Part shown: positions 34,838 to 46,512 of the stretch, one piece after another | How the letters are laid out: every line of letters begins with the position of its first letter | How positions within the stretch are numbered: the stretch's first letter is position 1 | Source: Eriocheir sinensis | Taxonomy: Eukaryota; Arthropoda; Malacostraca; Decapoda; Varunidae | Length of the DNA: 64,000 nt | Reading direction: 5' to 3' | Assembly: GCF_024679095.1 (NCBI RefSeq) | Contig: NC_066509.1 | Coordinates: forward strand, 14,070,366-14,134,365 | Notes under the pieces: generated by a model | The model's database searches: none | Seen by the model: only the letters and a program-made list of their open reading frames with translations | What the model was told of the DNA's origin: nothing | Position numbers and translations under genes: made by a program

Positions 34838-36421
34838 TAGTTGTGGAGATTCACTATGCGCCTCCAAAATACTATACTACGCCTCCATATTATAGTTAAG
34901 GGACGAAATACATGTCCCTTAACCATAATATGAAGCCGGAAAAACTTAAAAGTAAAGAAAAAGTGGTAAAGGTAGTGAAAAGGCATATTATACATACGCG
35001 CGCTGGTTCGGTGTCGGCGGCGGTGGCAGTGTTGCCAATGATCCGGTTAGTGATGGTGCGCTAGGCTAGCGATGGTACGTTTAGTTAGCAATTAGTCCAC
35101 GCATGTGAGACCAGGTCCACCACGCGTGGTTATTATTATTTTTTTTTTTAGAACACACCTTTACCTAATACTATACCCAGCCCAAACCTTCAACAAACGC
35201 TTTGGGTAAAGGTGCGTGTTCTCTTGCTCTTGCTGTACAGGTGATCCGTTGGAGAGTCAGGCCTTCGTATCGGCACAACTTGTAAAAATAAAATGACTCA
35301 AGCAGTATCCATTACAAATCTTCCAATTCCCTATTTCTTGCACACCACATCTTTTCCAGAAAACTCTTCATGGCTTCTATAATTCTATCATTTTCTTCAG
35401 TACTCAGTCCCAGCAGCAGCAGCAGCATCCATTCCCTCTCTGTTCTTGCAATCCTCCCATTAACATCCCAGCCCATCTCACTCAGTGCCACCCTCATCAT
35501 CTCCGTCCTTTCTCTCCGGTACCTCCCACACACCAGTATCACATGCACGACAGTTTCATCCACACCCCTGTCACACATCTGACACACTTTGCTGCGGGAC
35601 TCAGACCACCTGTAAGTTCTTGCATTCACATTCATACACTGCGCTCAAGCTTGGAAGAGAAGATCACCACCCAGGCTTCCATCATACCAGCTGACACACT
35701 GCGGGGCTTCCTTTTCCTTGTACCACTCCAAAGTAGTCTTTCACTCCATCGCATGCTTCCACCTCCTCAGACTGTCACCTTTCACTGCACTGTATCTCTT
35801 TCTTCCACTTTCTCACATTCCATTCTAGACCCTCACTATTCCTGTCAGTCACCTTCCATTCAAAGAAACGCCTCCCTTCCTCTCTGCTCACCCACCTGAC
35901 TCGCATACCACTGTCACCAACCATTCTCATGCAGTTCTTAATCCATTTGCTCTCATGCACACTACAAGTAAACCTTCTGTGCCAGTCTCGCGTCATCCAT
36001 TCGTTCCAATCTGACTTTGTATCTAAGGGTAGCCTTCCTAAATCTTTCCCTAAAGGTACTCCACCCCATATCACCCCTCAAAGCTTCCACCGCTGCATAC
36101 CTTGGTGCATTCAAAGCTAACCTACCGTGTTCTAAAAAAAAAAAAAAACACGCGCGGTGGACCTGGTCTCACATGCGTGGGCTAATCGTTAACTAAACGT
36201 ACCATCCCTAACCGGATCGTTGGCAACACTGCCACCGCCGCCGACACCAAAGCAGCGCGTGTATGTACAATATGCCTTTTCACTACCTTTACCACTTTTT
36301 CTTTACTTTTAAGTTTTTCCGCTTTCACATTATGGTTAAGGGATATGTATTTCGTCCCTTAGCTATAATATGGAGGCGTAGTATTGTATTTTGGAGGCGC
36401 TTAGTGAATCTCTACAATTAC
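34838..36421. mobile_element. Large inverted-repeat element enclosing LINE-derived sequence
   Basis: Arms of about 300 bp (34838-35156 and 36127-36421) are inverted copies at roughly 85-90% identity by eye. Shared segments include GGACCTGGTCTCACATGCGT, CACTGCCACCGCCGCCGACA and CTTTACCACTTTTTCTTTAC. The spacer holds a minus-strand LINE C-terminal fragment. Each arm also holds a 47-bp hairpin. The matching frames starting MYNMPFHYLYHFFFTF on opposite strands are a result of the inversion, not evidence of genes. No target duplication was identified. Confidence 0.75.
35200..36120 (-). mobile_element. LINE C-terminal fragment inside the inverted repeat
   Basis: The minus strand gives DWHRRFTCSVHESKWIKNCM, RRFFEWKVTDRNSEG and, in another frame, CQMCDRGVDETVVHVILVCG followed by RYRRERTEMMRVAL. 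The Cys-x2-Cys...His...Cys arrangement is that of the zinc-like C-terminal domain in several invertebrate LINEs. A frameshift splits the two parts. Confidence 0.7.
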
Positions 36422-36894
36422 CGACTTTGGTCACCTTATTTATGCTTAGGTCATGGCTAGGGATTGGTATACAGAACTGAGGGATATGTTTCCTGTGGTC
36501 AAATTTTAACAATTGTACTCTGTGACAAAATGAGTGGGCGGTGTTATGTACATAAAAAACTACTAACTAATGTTAACAGATATTCCTTTGCTTACCTTAG
36601 TGTTCAGTCAAATTATAGTAACAAAGTGGGAGAATTATATATCATTTGAAAGCTTAGAAGTTGCTCTCTGCTATGGTATAATCATAAATGATCAAATGGA
36701 ATTTATATATTCCTCTAGATGGGAAACCTTCAGTATCACCTCACACTCGTCATCTGACATCATCCTCGTGGCACACTGCTCTTATCTAGGTCAATAAAAA
36801 GACAAAAAAACAATTTTCATGTATTGTCATGTATCATATCATGCGCCTGAAATACTTATTTACTCATGGAAATACATACATAGCTGCTATCTTT

Positions 36895-37010
36895 ATTTAT
36901 TTATTTTTTTACTACAAAGACAGATCAAGGGCACAAAAAAAGGAAAATAAAAAAAAAGCCTGCCACTCGCTGCTCCCAAAAAGAATCCAAAGAGGTGGCC
37001 GAAAGAGAAC
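36895..37010 (+). repeat. Dispersed repeat, copy 2
   Basis: Partner of 1345-1467, sharing GAGGTGGCCGAAAGAG and an upstream A-rich run with GCCACTCGCT. The element class is unknown. Confidence 0.5.
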
Positions 37011-37231
37011 TTAGTAAAAAATTATAAAATACAGCTTTCATCATGATCGTGTACTCACCGCTGGAAAATCTGGAGTTTGACTACAACATGAACAAACCCT
37101 TGTAAAAGCTGGGATGTGATTAGCCAAGCATCCAGCATGTTGAAAACAAAGGGCTAATGACAGGGCTTCAGGTATGATGCATAGCCTCAAGCATAAAAAA
37201 ACTGCGTGTCATAAAATGAGTGCAATGTTTG

Positions 37232-37335
37232 AAGAGCGCCACAATCGTGGCATGATGGAGATTAACATTAAAGCCACGATTGTGGCATGACGGAGACTAA
37301 CATTAAAGCCACGATCGTGCCTGACGGAGTATAAC
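37232..37335 (+). repeat. Tandem repeat, about 36-bp unit, three copies
   Basis: GCCACGATTGTGGCATGACG and TAACATTAAAGC recur. The unit contains a small palindrome (CACGATCGTG in the last copy). Confidence 0.75.
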
Positions 37336-37339
37336 GGTT

Positions 37340-38655
37340 AATGCTTGTTTAACATTTTACACCACAAGTTATTTATCCTAGAGCAAAATTATGGCAGAGT
37401 TGTGCCGTGTTGAGTCTGTAAGGATGATTGGTAAACACTGGTGTAGTTAGTTCGGGTGTTGTGGTCCTGGATTGGTTATTTTGAGCCATGATCTTTTAAT
37501 CACTTAACCATTAATTTTTGGTTAATATCTAATAGTTCAAGGGATATTTTCCTAGATTTTAGGTAGCCTTATTTTATTTTACTTACTCTGTCCCCTCCTC
37601 CCCTCTCTCTAAAAAAAAAAAATAACTTTCCCACCACCCAGGGTAAAAATGTGCCAGAAGTACCCTACATATTGTTTATTGATCTTAGGAGTAGTCAGGG
37701 TTGATGCTGTGGAAGTAGTCACAAGAATGGTGCAGCACTTAACTAAGCTTTTATACATATTCTTCAATATAAATTTTAGGGTATTAATCCAGAAGTACAC
37801 TCGTCTCACTGTGAAGGACACCTTTGTGTTACATGAAGTAATTTATGCACATGGAACACAGTACCATATTGCTTTGCTGTCATAAATCACTTGTTTTGAG
37901 CTTTCAGTTTCTTAAAATATGGTCTTTGAGCCATATCAAAGGATTTATTTCCATTTATTGCATTTGGCAGTAGAGCGTAGGTAAGGTATGGTTAGGTTAA
38001 GTTAGATTAGGATAGATTTTTTTGTTTTTTGATAAGTATGATATGCATTGTGTTGTGCAGTTGGGTGTTGTCACTGATAGGAAGTGGTCCTGTGGGTCTA
38101 CTTCTGGAATTTTATCCTAACATATGCTGCATGCTTCAGTGGAGTTGACTTTTCCTTAAGTTTGAAACTTACCCAGGGTCTGAGCACATCCATTCAGGCC
38201 TCAGTTTACATTTTTGTTCAGTTTTGATGGTTATTGCTCAGAGCCTCATACTTTGAATACACTAAATTTGTAACAAATGGACATAATTTAAAGGAATTGA
38301 TGGAACCTAGTACTCCTTAAATCTTGGTGGGGGTTAATGGAGTTGGTCAAAGGCTGGAAGGGGTGCGTGGCCTGATCAGTTTGGGAGTCGCTGTACTAAG
38401 CTATTGAGTAATAATAGATGTCATTCCCAGCAAGACAGGTGTATTTCTGGATTGATACCAATATGATTTATTGCATCAGAAAGCCAAGATGTTGAGTCCA
38501 CTTTGCATCATTCTGTGCTTAGTGATAATTATTTCTTGGCAGAGGAAAGAGTGAGCTGGCAAATAGGTGAGGTGAGGTATATATCACATCGCCATTGCTG
38601 GACACTAACACATTTCTCTAAGTCAATTGGGTTGTATGGAGAGTTTTGTGCCTTT
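37340..38655. other. Intergenic DNA, nothing recognised
   Basis: AT-rich sequence without coding potential or element ends that I could identify. Confidence 0.45.
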
Positions 38656-38663
38656 CAGCATTA

Positions 38664-38963
38664 GGCCGCGGTCACACAGTCACGATCATGACTCCCGGCG
38701 CCTCCCGACGTCGGACCACACACTGACAATTTTGGAAATTTCAAAACAATTGTTGCCTTCCCCGACATCTGTCACTTGTTGGCAATAAGCTACGACAGTC
38801 AGATGTCTATCTCAACAACGTCTTAACAACGTTGTTTCAGCATCGGCAATGGTCGGCACTCATGGGGATCTACCTACGATGGTTGTAATGTACGTCTTGC
38901 AGGGCGACATTTCCTGCGCTGGGAGGCACTGGCGCCAGCGATCGTGACTGTGTGACCTCGGCT
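38664..38963. mobile_element. PIF/Harbinger-like MITE, 300 bp, TTA target duplication
   Basis: The left end GGCCGCGGTCACACAGTCAC and the inverted right end AGCCGAGGTCACACAGTCAC differ at two positions, and both continue GATC. TTA flanks both sides (38661-38663 and 38964-38966), the 3-bp duplication typical of PIF/Harbinger. There is no coding capacity. Confidence 0.82.
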
Positions 38964-39377
38964 TTACAAGACCTCTCAGTTATATATATGACATGGGTCT
39001 GTGCCTATAATATGACTTGGCAACTTAGAGAGCTGGCAACATTGGAACAGTGTTTGTTTGAACCTCAGACAGTGTCCTATTTTAAGAAAACATTGATTTC
39101 TTACTGATAGTTAAGTCTCGGTTGAGTGATGTAGGTAGTGTAGGTGTCATTATTGTGAAATGTGTTGATTTAACAGGAAACCATAAATTATTTATTACAA
39201 GGAATCGTTATTATTTGTTGATGTATAGTTCTGGTTGTAGTGGTAAAGATCATAGCAAGCACTTGAAATGGAATAGTAGAACTTGATATGCGTGAAAATT
39301 TGTGAACTTGAATGTTTTATGTAACCAAAAGGAATTTTTGTTTTGACCCCCCCCCCCCCAAAAAAAAAAATCATAGC

Positions 39378-39455
39378 TGTGGGGTATCTCCTTAGCCAAG
39401 TGAGTAGAGACTCAGCTTCCCATCTGGCTGGCCAGAGGTTCAATCTCCAGCACCA
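39378..39455 (+). mobile_element. tRNA-like SINE head
   Basis: TAGCCAAGTGAGTAGAG resembles an A box and GAGGTTCAATCTCC a B box, spaced as in a tRNA. No full cloverleaf was confirmed, so a SINE or tRNA relic is more likely than a working tRNA gene. Confidence 0.45.
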
Positions 39456-39668
39456 GAAAAGCTGCTTTCATTCTTTCCTGGCTAGATAATTTTTTGCTTT
39501 GAGACACTCAAGATGATCTGGATCAAGTAAATTTAAAGTTCCACGTCTACACAATGACCATGACTTCATGGGATACTAAAATTTTGTCAATGGGGAGAAT
39601 AGGGAACATACAAGTTACGATCATATGATCCAGGAAGCTATGACTGATGGTTATTTCTCTTGCAGACA

Positions 39669-42600
39669 ATGCCGAGTGTCAGTGTGAAAGATGTCAACCA
39701 GCAGGGCTTTACAGAGGCTTTTGCCGAATTCTTGAAGAAGTGAGTGTGAATTTTTTATCAGTGGTATTTGTTTTATTAAGATTCACCAAATAACTGCTTT
39801 ATATTTGGAATTTAAGACTTGTTTGAAAGTAAATCTTATCCTTCGTTGCAGGTCTGGCAAGGTCAAGGTACCAGACTGGGCGGATCTTGTCAAGGTAAGT
39901 GTCACAGCTGTCTCTTTATTACTGTCAAGTATTTCCATACAAGTATGCCTCCCATATGCTTTATTTATATATTACTTTTAAATGGAAATTAACACAAACC
40001 GAGTCTTGTACATTGATATGTACTTTAAAAAAAATTGAATTTTGTGTAGCAGTGCTTTTACACCTCAGGTAACACCATGAAATAGGCTCATTTCTCTGCA
40101 GTACTGAGTGTCTTGGTGGGTGAATGAAAGGGTAGCTTCAGTTCTCTTGTCCGTTTTATTAAAGAAACAAACTCGCAGTACTGAGTGTCTTGGTGGGTGA
40201 ATGAAAGGGTAGCTTCAGTTCTCTTGTCCGTTTTATTAAAGAAACAAACTCGCAGTACTGAGTGTCTTGGTGGAGAATGAAAGGGTAGTTTCAGTTCTCT
40301 TGTCCGTTTTATTAAAGAAACAAACTCGCAGTACTGAGTGTCTTGGTGGGTGAATGAAAGGGTAGCTTCAGTTCTCTTGTCTGTTTTATTAAAGAAACAA
40401 ACTCGCTGTTACATGTAGAGCGGAGGTCTGGTCAGAGGGACTGCCCAGCCTCGACTGGCTAAACTCTAAGCCAGAGGGCATGGAAAAATGGAAGAGGTGC
40501 TACTTATAGCCCAAAATTATAGTATACTAACATGATACAATGGGTCAAGCTAAGAAATCTAGACACTCAGATGATCAATGAAAATGTATGCGGCTATAGT
40601 GTGAATTTTGAGTGATGTGGCCCATGTGCACTGTAGCTCATGATTAGGTGAAAATTAGTATGTCCGATATTGTCTTTGTGATAAATATTAAAAATATTTA
40701 TTCAATTTACAATCTTTGAATGTTTATATATACAAATAACCCTCTTACATTTTTGTATGAATCCCAAGCATGCCGATTTGCATTGATAAAGTACCATACA
40801 AGCACATGAAAGGCAGGCTTGTATCAAACAATCAAGTCAGATCATATGTAAATGAACAGTAGGCTTTAGTTAATTAATGAGCTTCATATCCTTCAAGTAC
40901 AGAAAAGACATCTGGTTCTGTAAGTGGAACTAAATTGTATTTTAATAATTTATTGCATGTAAATCACATGGGTAATATTGGATGTAGGATGAAATATTAC
41001 TGAATGTGATGCTAGGTTATATTGAATATTATCTGTGATTTACATGCAGTGGATAATTGAAATATATACCTTTTATTTAGACTTAGAGGCAGATGTCTTA
41101 GTACCTGAAATGAGCAAAGTAATTATAGGTTTTTCTATTGTTTGTTCATGATCTGACTTTTTCTTAACACAAATATATTATTGCAAATAAAGATTAAACA
41201 TTTATTAAAACAGCTGATGTTCACTCATTCATGAACTAGCAATGCATGCGTGCCACATCTGCACTCACAAGTGGACAGACGATGAAACCGACTAGAGTAG
41301 TGTGTAACTTATCGACTATGAGCAGCAATCATTAAAATGAAATTAACAAGGCTCTAAGGCAAAAGTTCTCAAATGGGTATGTTGGAGGATTTGTGGGGTG
41401 GGCCTCAGAACACCTTTTTGGTCCATTAGTCCCCCATACACACACAAAGGGGCTTGGAATAATGCAGGACAGGGGTTAACTATAGTGCTTGTCATCTAAA
41501 GTCTGTTTGGCCTATACATGACTTAATAAACCAAATAATTTTTCTTGGTAGTCACAGTAATTCCTCAGGTATCTCAGTTGCAAGAAAAAATTGGATAGAT
41601 GAAGTTGTGTAAGTTAACTTTTTACTATGCTTTACAAGCACAATCATTACCATGAAAAAAAAGGTGCTTGTTACCCTTTCCATTAGGTAGCGTGACTATG
41701 CAAGTGTTCCTTATATCGTCTTGAGACCTTGTAAGACACTAATGTATATAATATCATGTTCATATGAATGAAAGTGTCGAAACACAAGCTCTGCATCGCA
41801 CCAACGGATGTTTTGTGAAAGGTGGGCTGTTTATAGCCTTGGGAGAGAGTGGCGCCACATCTGGAATGTGGTGTAGTAGACATCTTCTCATGTTCATAGG
41901 CTATCACTGGAATGCCTTCATGTCAGACCAGTGCCTACTTGACAAAACTGATTTGAGGCCTGTTACCACCTAAGCCTTTAACACCAGCTGTATGGGCACA
42001 TGTCATGCTTCCTGGACGTCGATCATGCTCATAGGGTGGTTTCTGTATGAGAACCCTGAGTGAAGGAGACCAAGGGGACACACATAAGAACATAAGAACA
42101 TAAGGAGGAGGAGAGCAGAGAAGGGCCTGTATGTGTGAGGGCTTGCCTGACCCCCTAAGCTCCTATCTAACCCCCCACCGTCCATGAATTTATCTAGTCT
42201 ATTTTTGAATGTGACAATTGTGTGGCACTCACCACATGACTGCTAAGCCTATTCCACTCATCCACACCCTGTTAGTAAACCAATTTTTGCCTATGTCCCT
42301 GTTGAATCTGAATTTATCCAGTTTAAAACCCTTATTCGTGTCCCTACCCGTTCTCTTACACAAAAAAACTTGAAATGCTCCCTTCAATAAACCTCGATCA
42401 GTCTCCACACACCTTTCCTTTTTCTAGAAGAATATGTTTTTAACTGTTTGAGTCTTTCCTCGATGGCATTTATTCACAACCCTGAATCATCTTAGTCATC
42501 CTCCCTCTGCACGATTCTAACATTTTGATATCCATTCTATAGTAGGGTGACCAGAAACTGAAACATAGTCAAGATGAGGTCTAACTAATGCTAAATATAG

Positions 42601-44822
42601 TTTGAGGAAGACTTGGGCTTCTTGTTGCTCGCCTTGAAAAAAAAAATCCAGTACCCTATTATGAATGCATTGTGCCCTTGGACGGAATCATCAGCTCACT
42701 AAGACCCTCCCTCCTCTACTTCGCACCCCACTTATGAGTGTCATTTAAGCATAATAGTTATGAGGTTGTTGTTCTACTACACTCAGAATACTGCACTTCC
42801 CTACATTGAACTCCATCTGCCATTTATCCGCCCCAGTATATATAATTGAGTTCACCTTGGAGAAATATACTAGTCCTGATCCGACTCAATTACTTCTACC
42901 GATCTTTGTATCATCTGCAAAATTACTAACATCTACTAATTATCCTGTGTCTAAGTCAGTGATAAAATAAAAAAAAAAAAAAAAGTGGACCGAAAACAGC
43001 CCCACCCCCCCACCCATCAACACATCCCCAGTCAGATCTTTTACCATTGATTTGCCTCTTTGCTTTGCTTTGCTAAGCCACGCCTTCGCCCCCTCTACCT
43101 CCCTCTCACCTCCCCTACCTGAGCCTTAGTGTGAGTGAGAAACGCTTTACTAAAATCAAGATGATTTTTACATCATAATTTTCATCTCTGTCAACCGCCC
43201 TCAAATACTTTGTTGTAAGGGACAAGAGAGATTGGTGAGCATGACCCCTACCTTTGAACCCATGCCATGCTGCAGTAATTTTTTCTCTTCTCTCTAAATG
43301 CTCCTCGAATGAATGTGGCTATTATGGACTCCATATCTTCCTATAACCCGAATTTAAGCTTTATGCGCGATAGTTTGAAGACCCTTTTGACCCTTTTTTT
43401 GAAAATCAGCATTAGCTACTTTCCATTCATATAGTAGCCATTTACCATATTTACACATTCGGTTGATGTCGGTTCATATATTATATCACTCCTTCAATAC
43501 CCTCCTTCTATATCCTCTATGAAATATCCGTCAGGACCTCTTCTTCTTCTTCTTCTTCTCTCTCCATCCTGAACTACTTGCCTGGTAATGATTATATCCC
43601 TCAATTTATCAATATGATTAGGACACAACACAATGCCTTATAACAGTCTTTATTTTTACTGAGCGGTGGTCAGTACAGTGGGTGTCACTTTAGCCTTGCC
43701 TTTCATCTGTTTGACGATCACTGATCAAGGTCACGGTGGCCCTGGGAAGTCAGTCTGCGGCCGCCATTGTAACTCTTGGTTGGAACAGGTTGTTTGATCC
43801 TGCCGAGAGGGGCTTGGAATAGAAAGGGCAGCTGTGTGGAGGCTTGCTCAGGGGTATTGTCTTCAGTAGAGGTAGCAAGTGATACAATGCACCTCCTGGC
43901 TTCTGCTCGTCAGTTAGATGTCAGGTAGTTTACCTATGCCAGTGACACTGCCATGCACTCTTAGTGGTCCTGTAGACAATAATGTGCCTCACATCATACA
44001 CCTCACTAAGAAGGTCCTACAGAGCGTGGATACCAATTCCTATTTCATCCTTATTGAATTTGAATTTTTATTCTGTGTTTGGGGTACATCACCAGCACAC
44101 TCAAAAAAAATGGCCAGTGGAGTTTTAGAACCACTGCTCTAATTTCCTTGTTACCTTGGTAACAAGACAATTTGCATCATGATGACAGTTGTATGCCCTT
44201 GCAGACTGCCAAGTTCAAGGAGCTGGCTCCCTACGATGATGATTGGTACTACACCCGTGTGGCTGCTGTTGCCAGACACATCTACATGCGCTCCCCCGTG
44301 GGTGTAGGCAGCGTTCAGAAGATGTTTGGAGGTAAGACAGGGATTGTGTCATCTGAAAGAGAATGGGATAAAATTTTTCAAGACAAGTAGCAATGAATAT
44401 TTACAGAAGGGTTTGGATTATCATTTAAAGTTAAACAGTATGCTGCATTTATTATATCACTTGCTCCTAGTTTAATTAAAATTAATTATGACAATCTTAT
44501 CGGGATGTATTGCATTACCAGTAATTTATAGCATCTTAAAAGATAAGGGGTTAGGTTTGCTTAGATCTTTGAACTACATTTGACCTATTTTCCTGCAGCC
44601 CGCCAGAGCCGAGGCACCGCCCCCTCGCACTTCTGCAGGAGCTCTGGAGCTGTTGCCCGTAAGGCCCTACAGACCCTGGAGAGCCTGAAGCTGGTGGAGA
44701 AGGCTCCCAATGGCGGCCGCAGACTGACTTCCCAGGGCCACCGTGACCTTGATCGTATTGCCGCACAGATGAAGGCTGCCAAGGCTAAAGTGACACCCAC
44801 TGTACTGACCACCGCTCAGTAA
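39669..44822 (+). CDS. RpS19: 40S ribosomal protein S19 (eS19), four coding exons
   Basis: Coding exons are 39669-39739, 39852-39894, 44205-44331 and 44599-44822, with GT-AG borders and matching phases, giving 154 residues (human 145). The family's sequence is unmistakable: [92 protein letters not shown]. The protein is a structural subunit of the small ribosomal subunit and is needed for 18S rRNA maturation. The start codon lies three bases after a splice acceptor (TGCAG at 39661-39665), so the 5' UTR begins in an upstream exon not identified here, as is common in ribosomal protein genes. The C-terminus has a short Ala/Lys then Thr-rich extension. Intron 2 (4.3 kb) hosts a tandem array and a CR1-like LINE. 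Confidence 0.97.
40097..40406 (+). repeat. 77-bp tandem repeat, four copies, RpS19 intron 2
   Basis: Each unit has GCAGTACTGAGTGTCTTGG, then AGTTCTCTTGTC(C/T)GTTTTA and AAAGAAACAAACT. The copies are nearly identical, with one 2-bp shorter, indicating recent expansion. Confidence 0.93.
40407..42075. other. Intronic DNA, nothing recognised
   Basis: AT-rich sequence within RpS19 intron 2; no element ends or coding frames supported. Confidence 0.45.
42080..43560 (-). mobile_element. CR1-like LINE, decayed, antisense in RpS19 intron 2
   Basis: On the minus strand, broken frames give QHGF-like sequence near 43260, VDRDENYDV near 43190 and a FADDTKI box at about 42903-42925. The 3' end carries (TTCTTATG)n at about 42081-42105, the short terminal tandem typical of CR1-clade elements. 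Stops and frame changes throughout show it is old. Confidence 0.8.
43561..44200. other. Intronic DNA, nothing recognised
   Basis: Rest of RpS19 intron 2 up to exon 3; no further feature supported. Confidence 0.45.
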
Positions 44823-44823
44823 A

Positions 44824-44829
44824 AATAAA
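44824..44829 (+). terminator. Polyadenylation signal of RpS19
   Basis: AATAAA begins one base after the TAA stop codon, so the 3' UTR would be extremely short. This is usual for ribosomal protein genes. Confidence 0.8.
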
Positions 44830-45469
44830 GACTGTTATAAGGCATTGTGTTGTGTCCTAATCATGGGGATATGGGATGTTAAAGTTTGGCTTGATTGATT
44901 GAACAAATTGATAATATGCTATCATGAAAAGGAAAGATGCAAGGGGAGAAAGAAGAGTGAAGTGGGGATGACAGTGCTGGAAGAGTGTTGTTTGAAGATG
45001 GTGATATTATTTTCAGATGCTACTCTGATTTTAAAGGAAAACTACCCTGGAAAAGTGACCTGCCCCAAAGTCCAAAAATGAAAGTCAAACTAATGATCAT
45101 TCATTCTTTTGATAAGTTCTTTTGAACAATGCAGCTAAATTTTCAATATTTTTCCCTACACGAATACTAGTCACTCACATTTTTCCTTATATGAATACTA
45201 ATCATCCACACCAGAAGAAAAAAATCATTATTGTCACTATGTACCATGGTAGGTCTAAAGCCAATGTGGAAGAATCATGATAATACTTAATGTAAATATC
45301 TAAAAAATGAAATGACAGTTGCCAAATACTTTAGTTAGGAGTCACCCAGGGGACACTTGGTGTAGCACTCGACATTCTCCCATACAATCCTCCTGAGAAA
45401 AGTAAGAAGGGGTAACACTTTGTTTTACTTGCCTATCCCACTTTGGTCTGCATTGCTTTCACACACTGA

Positions 45470-45960
45470 TCCCCCCCATCACTAAAGGAAACCCTACCTC
45501 TTATTCTCTCAATCATGTCCTTCAAACATTCTTTAAGAAGTCTTTTTACAATCAGCCACATGATTAACTCCAATCAGCATGCGACCCCAGCGAGTGCTGC
45601 ATTTGCCTATCAGTACACCTTTCAACTCTTCTTTCGTTCCCATTTCATACCACTACCCATAACATCATTTCTCTTGCATGCTTGTACCACTTACATTCCA
45701 GCAGCTATTGTTCCAGTTACATCTGTTCCTCTCTTGCACATCACACACAGCTTCCTTCCACCATTCTTCCATTTATATGCTATTTTGTTCTAGCTCTGAA
45801 AAGTAGGTCCCCTTCCAAAGCTTCCATTGTAGAAACCTTCATACCTTGGTCGGTCCTTCACTTTATTCCAATCCCTTTTTGGTTTCTCACTCATTAGTCA
45901 TTACCTTTTTCATTCTCCCTTTCCTCTCTTCCATGTTCCTGTTTATTTCTCTTACACACC
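45470..45960 (-). mobile_element. LINE C-terminal fragment
   Basis: The minus strand reads KPKRDWNKVKDRPRYEGFYN and CVMCKRGTDVTGTI in shifted frames. It is related in style to the Cys-x2-Cys C-terminal region at 35200-36120. Many stops are present. Confidence 0.5.
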
Positions 45961-45989
45961 CATACTCCCATGTCTCATAACGAAAGCGG

Positions 45990-46510
45990 TGATCATTGCC
46001 AAGTCCCTATTCAGAGATGCAGCAACTTCACCTCTGTTGCTAGGAGAGTGAACAGAGGAGTATGGAGTTGTATCATCAGCATATGAAATAAGCTTATTTT
46101 TTAGGTTAATGCCCAAGTCAGAAATAAAAATGTTAAAAAATAAAGGTCCAAGGACACTGCCCTGAGGAACACCAGAAACAACAGGCAGAGAAGCAGAGCA
46201 GCACCATCAACAACCACACACTGTAATCGATTAGTTAAAAATTCTTTAAAAATACTGAGACTTCCACCAATACTAAGGAGATATAGTTTATAAATTAGAG
46301 CCCTATGATTCACATCAAAAGCAGAACTAAAATCAATAGCAATAACTCAAGACTCATGCCCATGATCCAAAGAAGATTGCAGGTCATGAGACAGAGTCAA
46401 GAGACCGTCACATGTTCCCAAACCTTTATGGAATCCGAACTAATTAATAGATTTGATTATTAAAATGCTTCATAGCTTTTATGAAAGATTCGTTTTTTTA
46501 GGATAAAAAC
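45990..46510 (-). mobile_element. LINE reverse transcriptase fragment with YADDTT box
   Basis: The minus strand gives [53 protein letters not shown] and the catalytic YADDTT at 46069-46086. Only the palm region remains. It belongs to a different LINE family from the RTE-like pieces beside it. Confidence 0.8.
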
Positions 46511-46512
46511 TA

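Noticed and set aside
34801..36460. Two similar frames beginning MYNMPFHYLYHFF on opposite strands
   Set aside because: Similarity is explained by the inverted repeat arms, and the frames have no other support.
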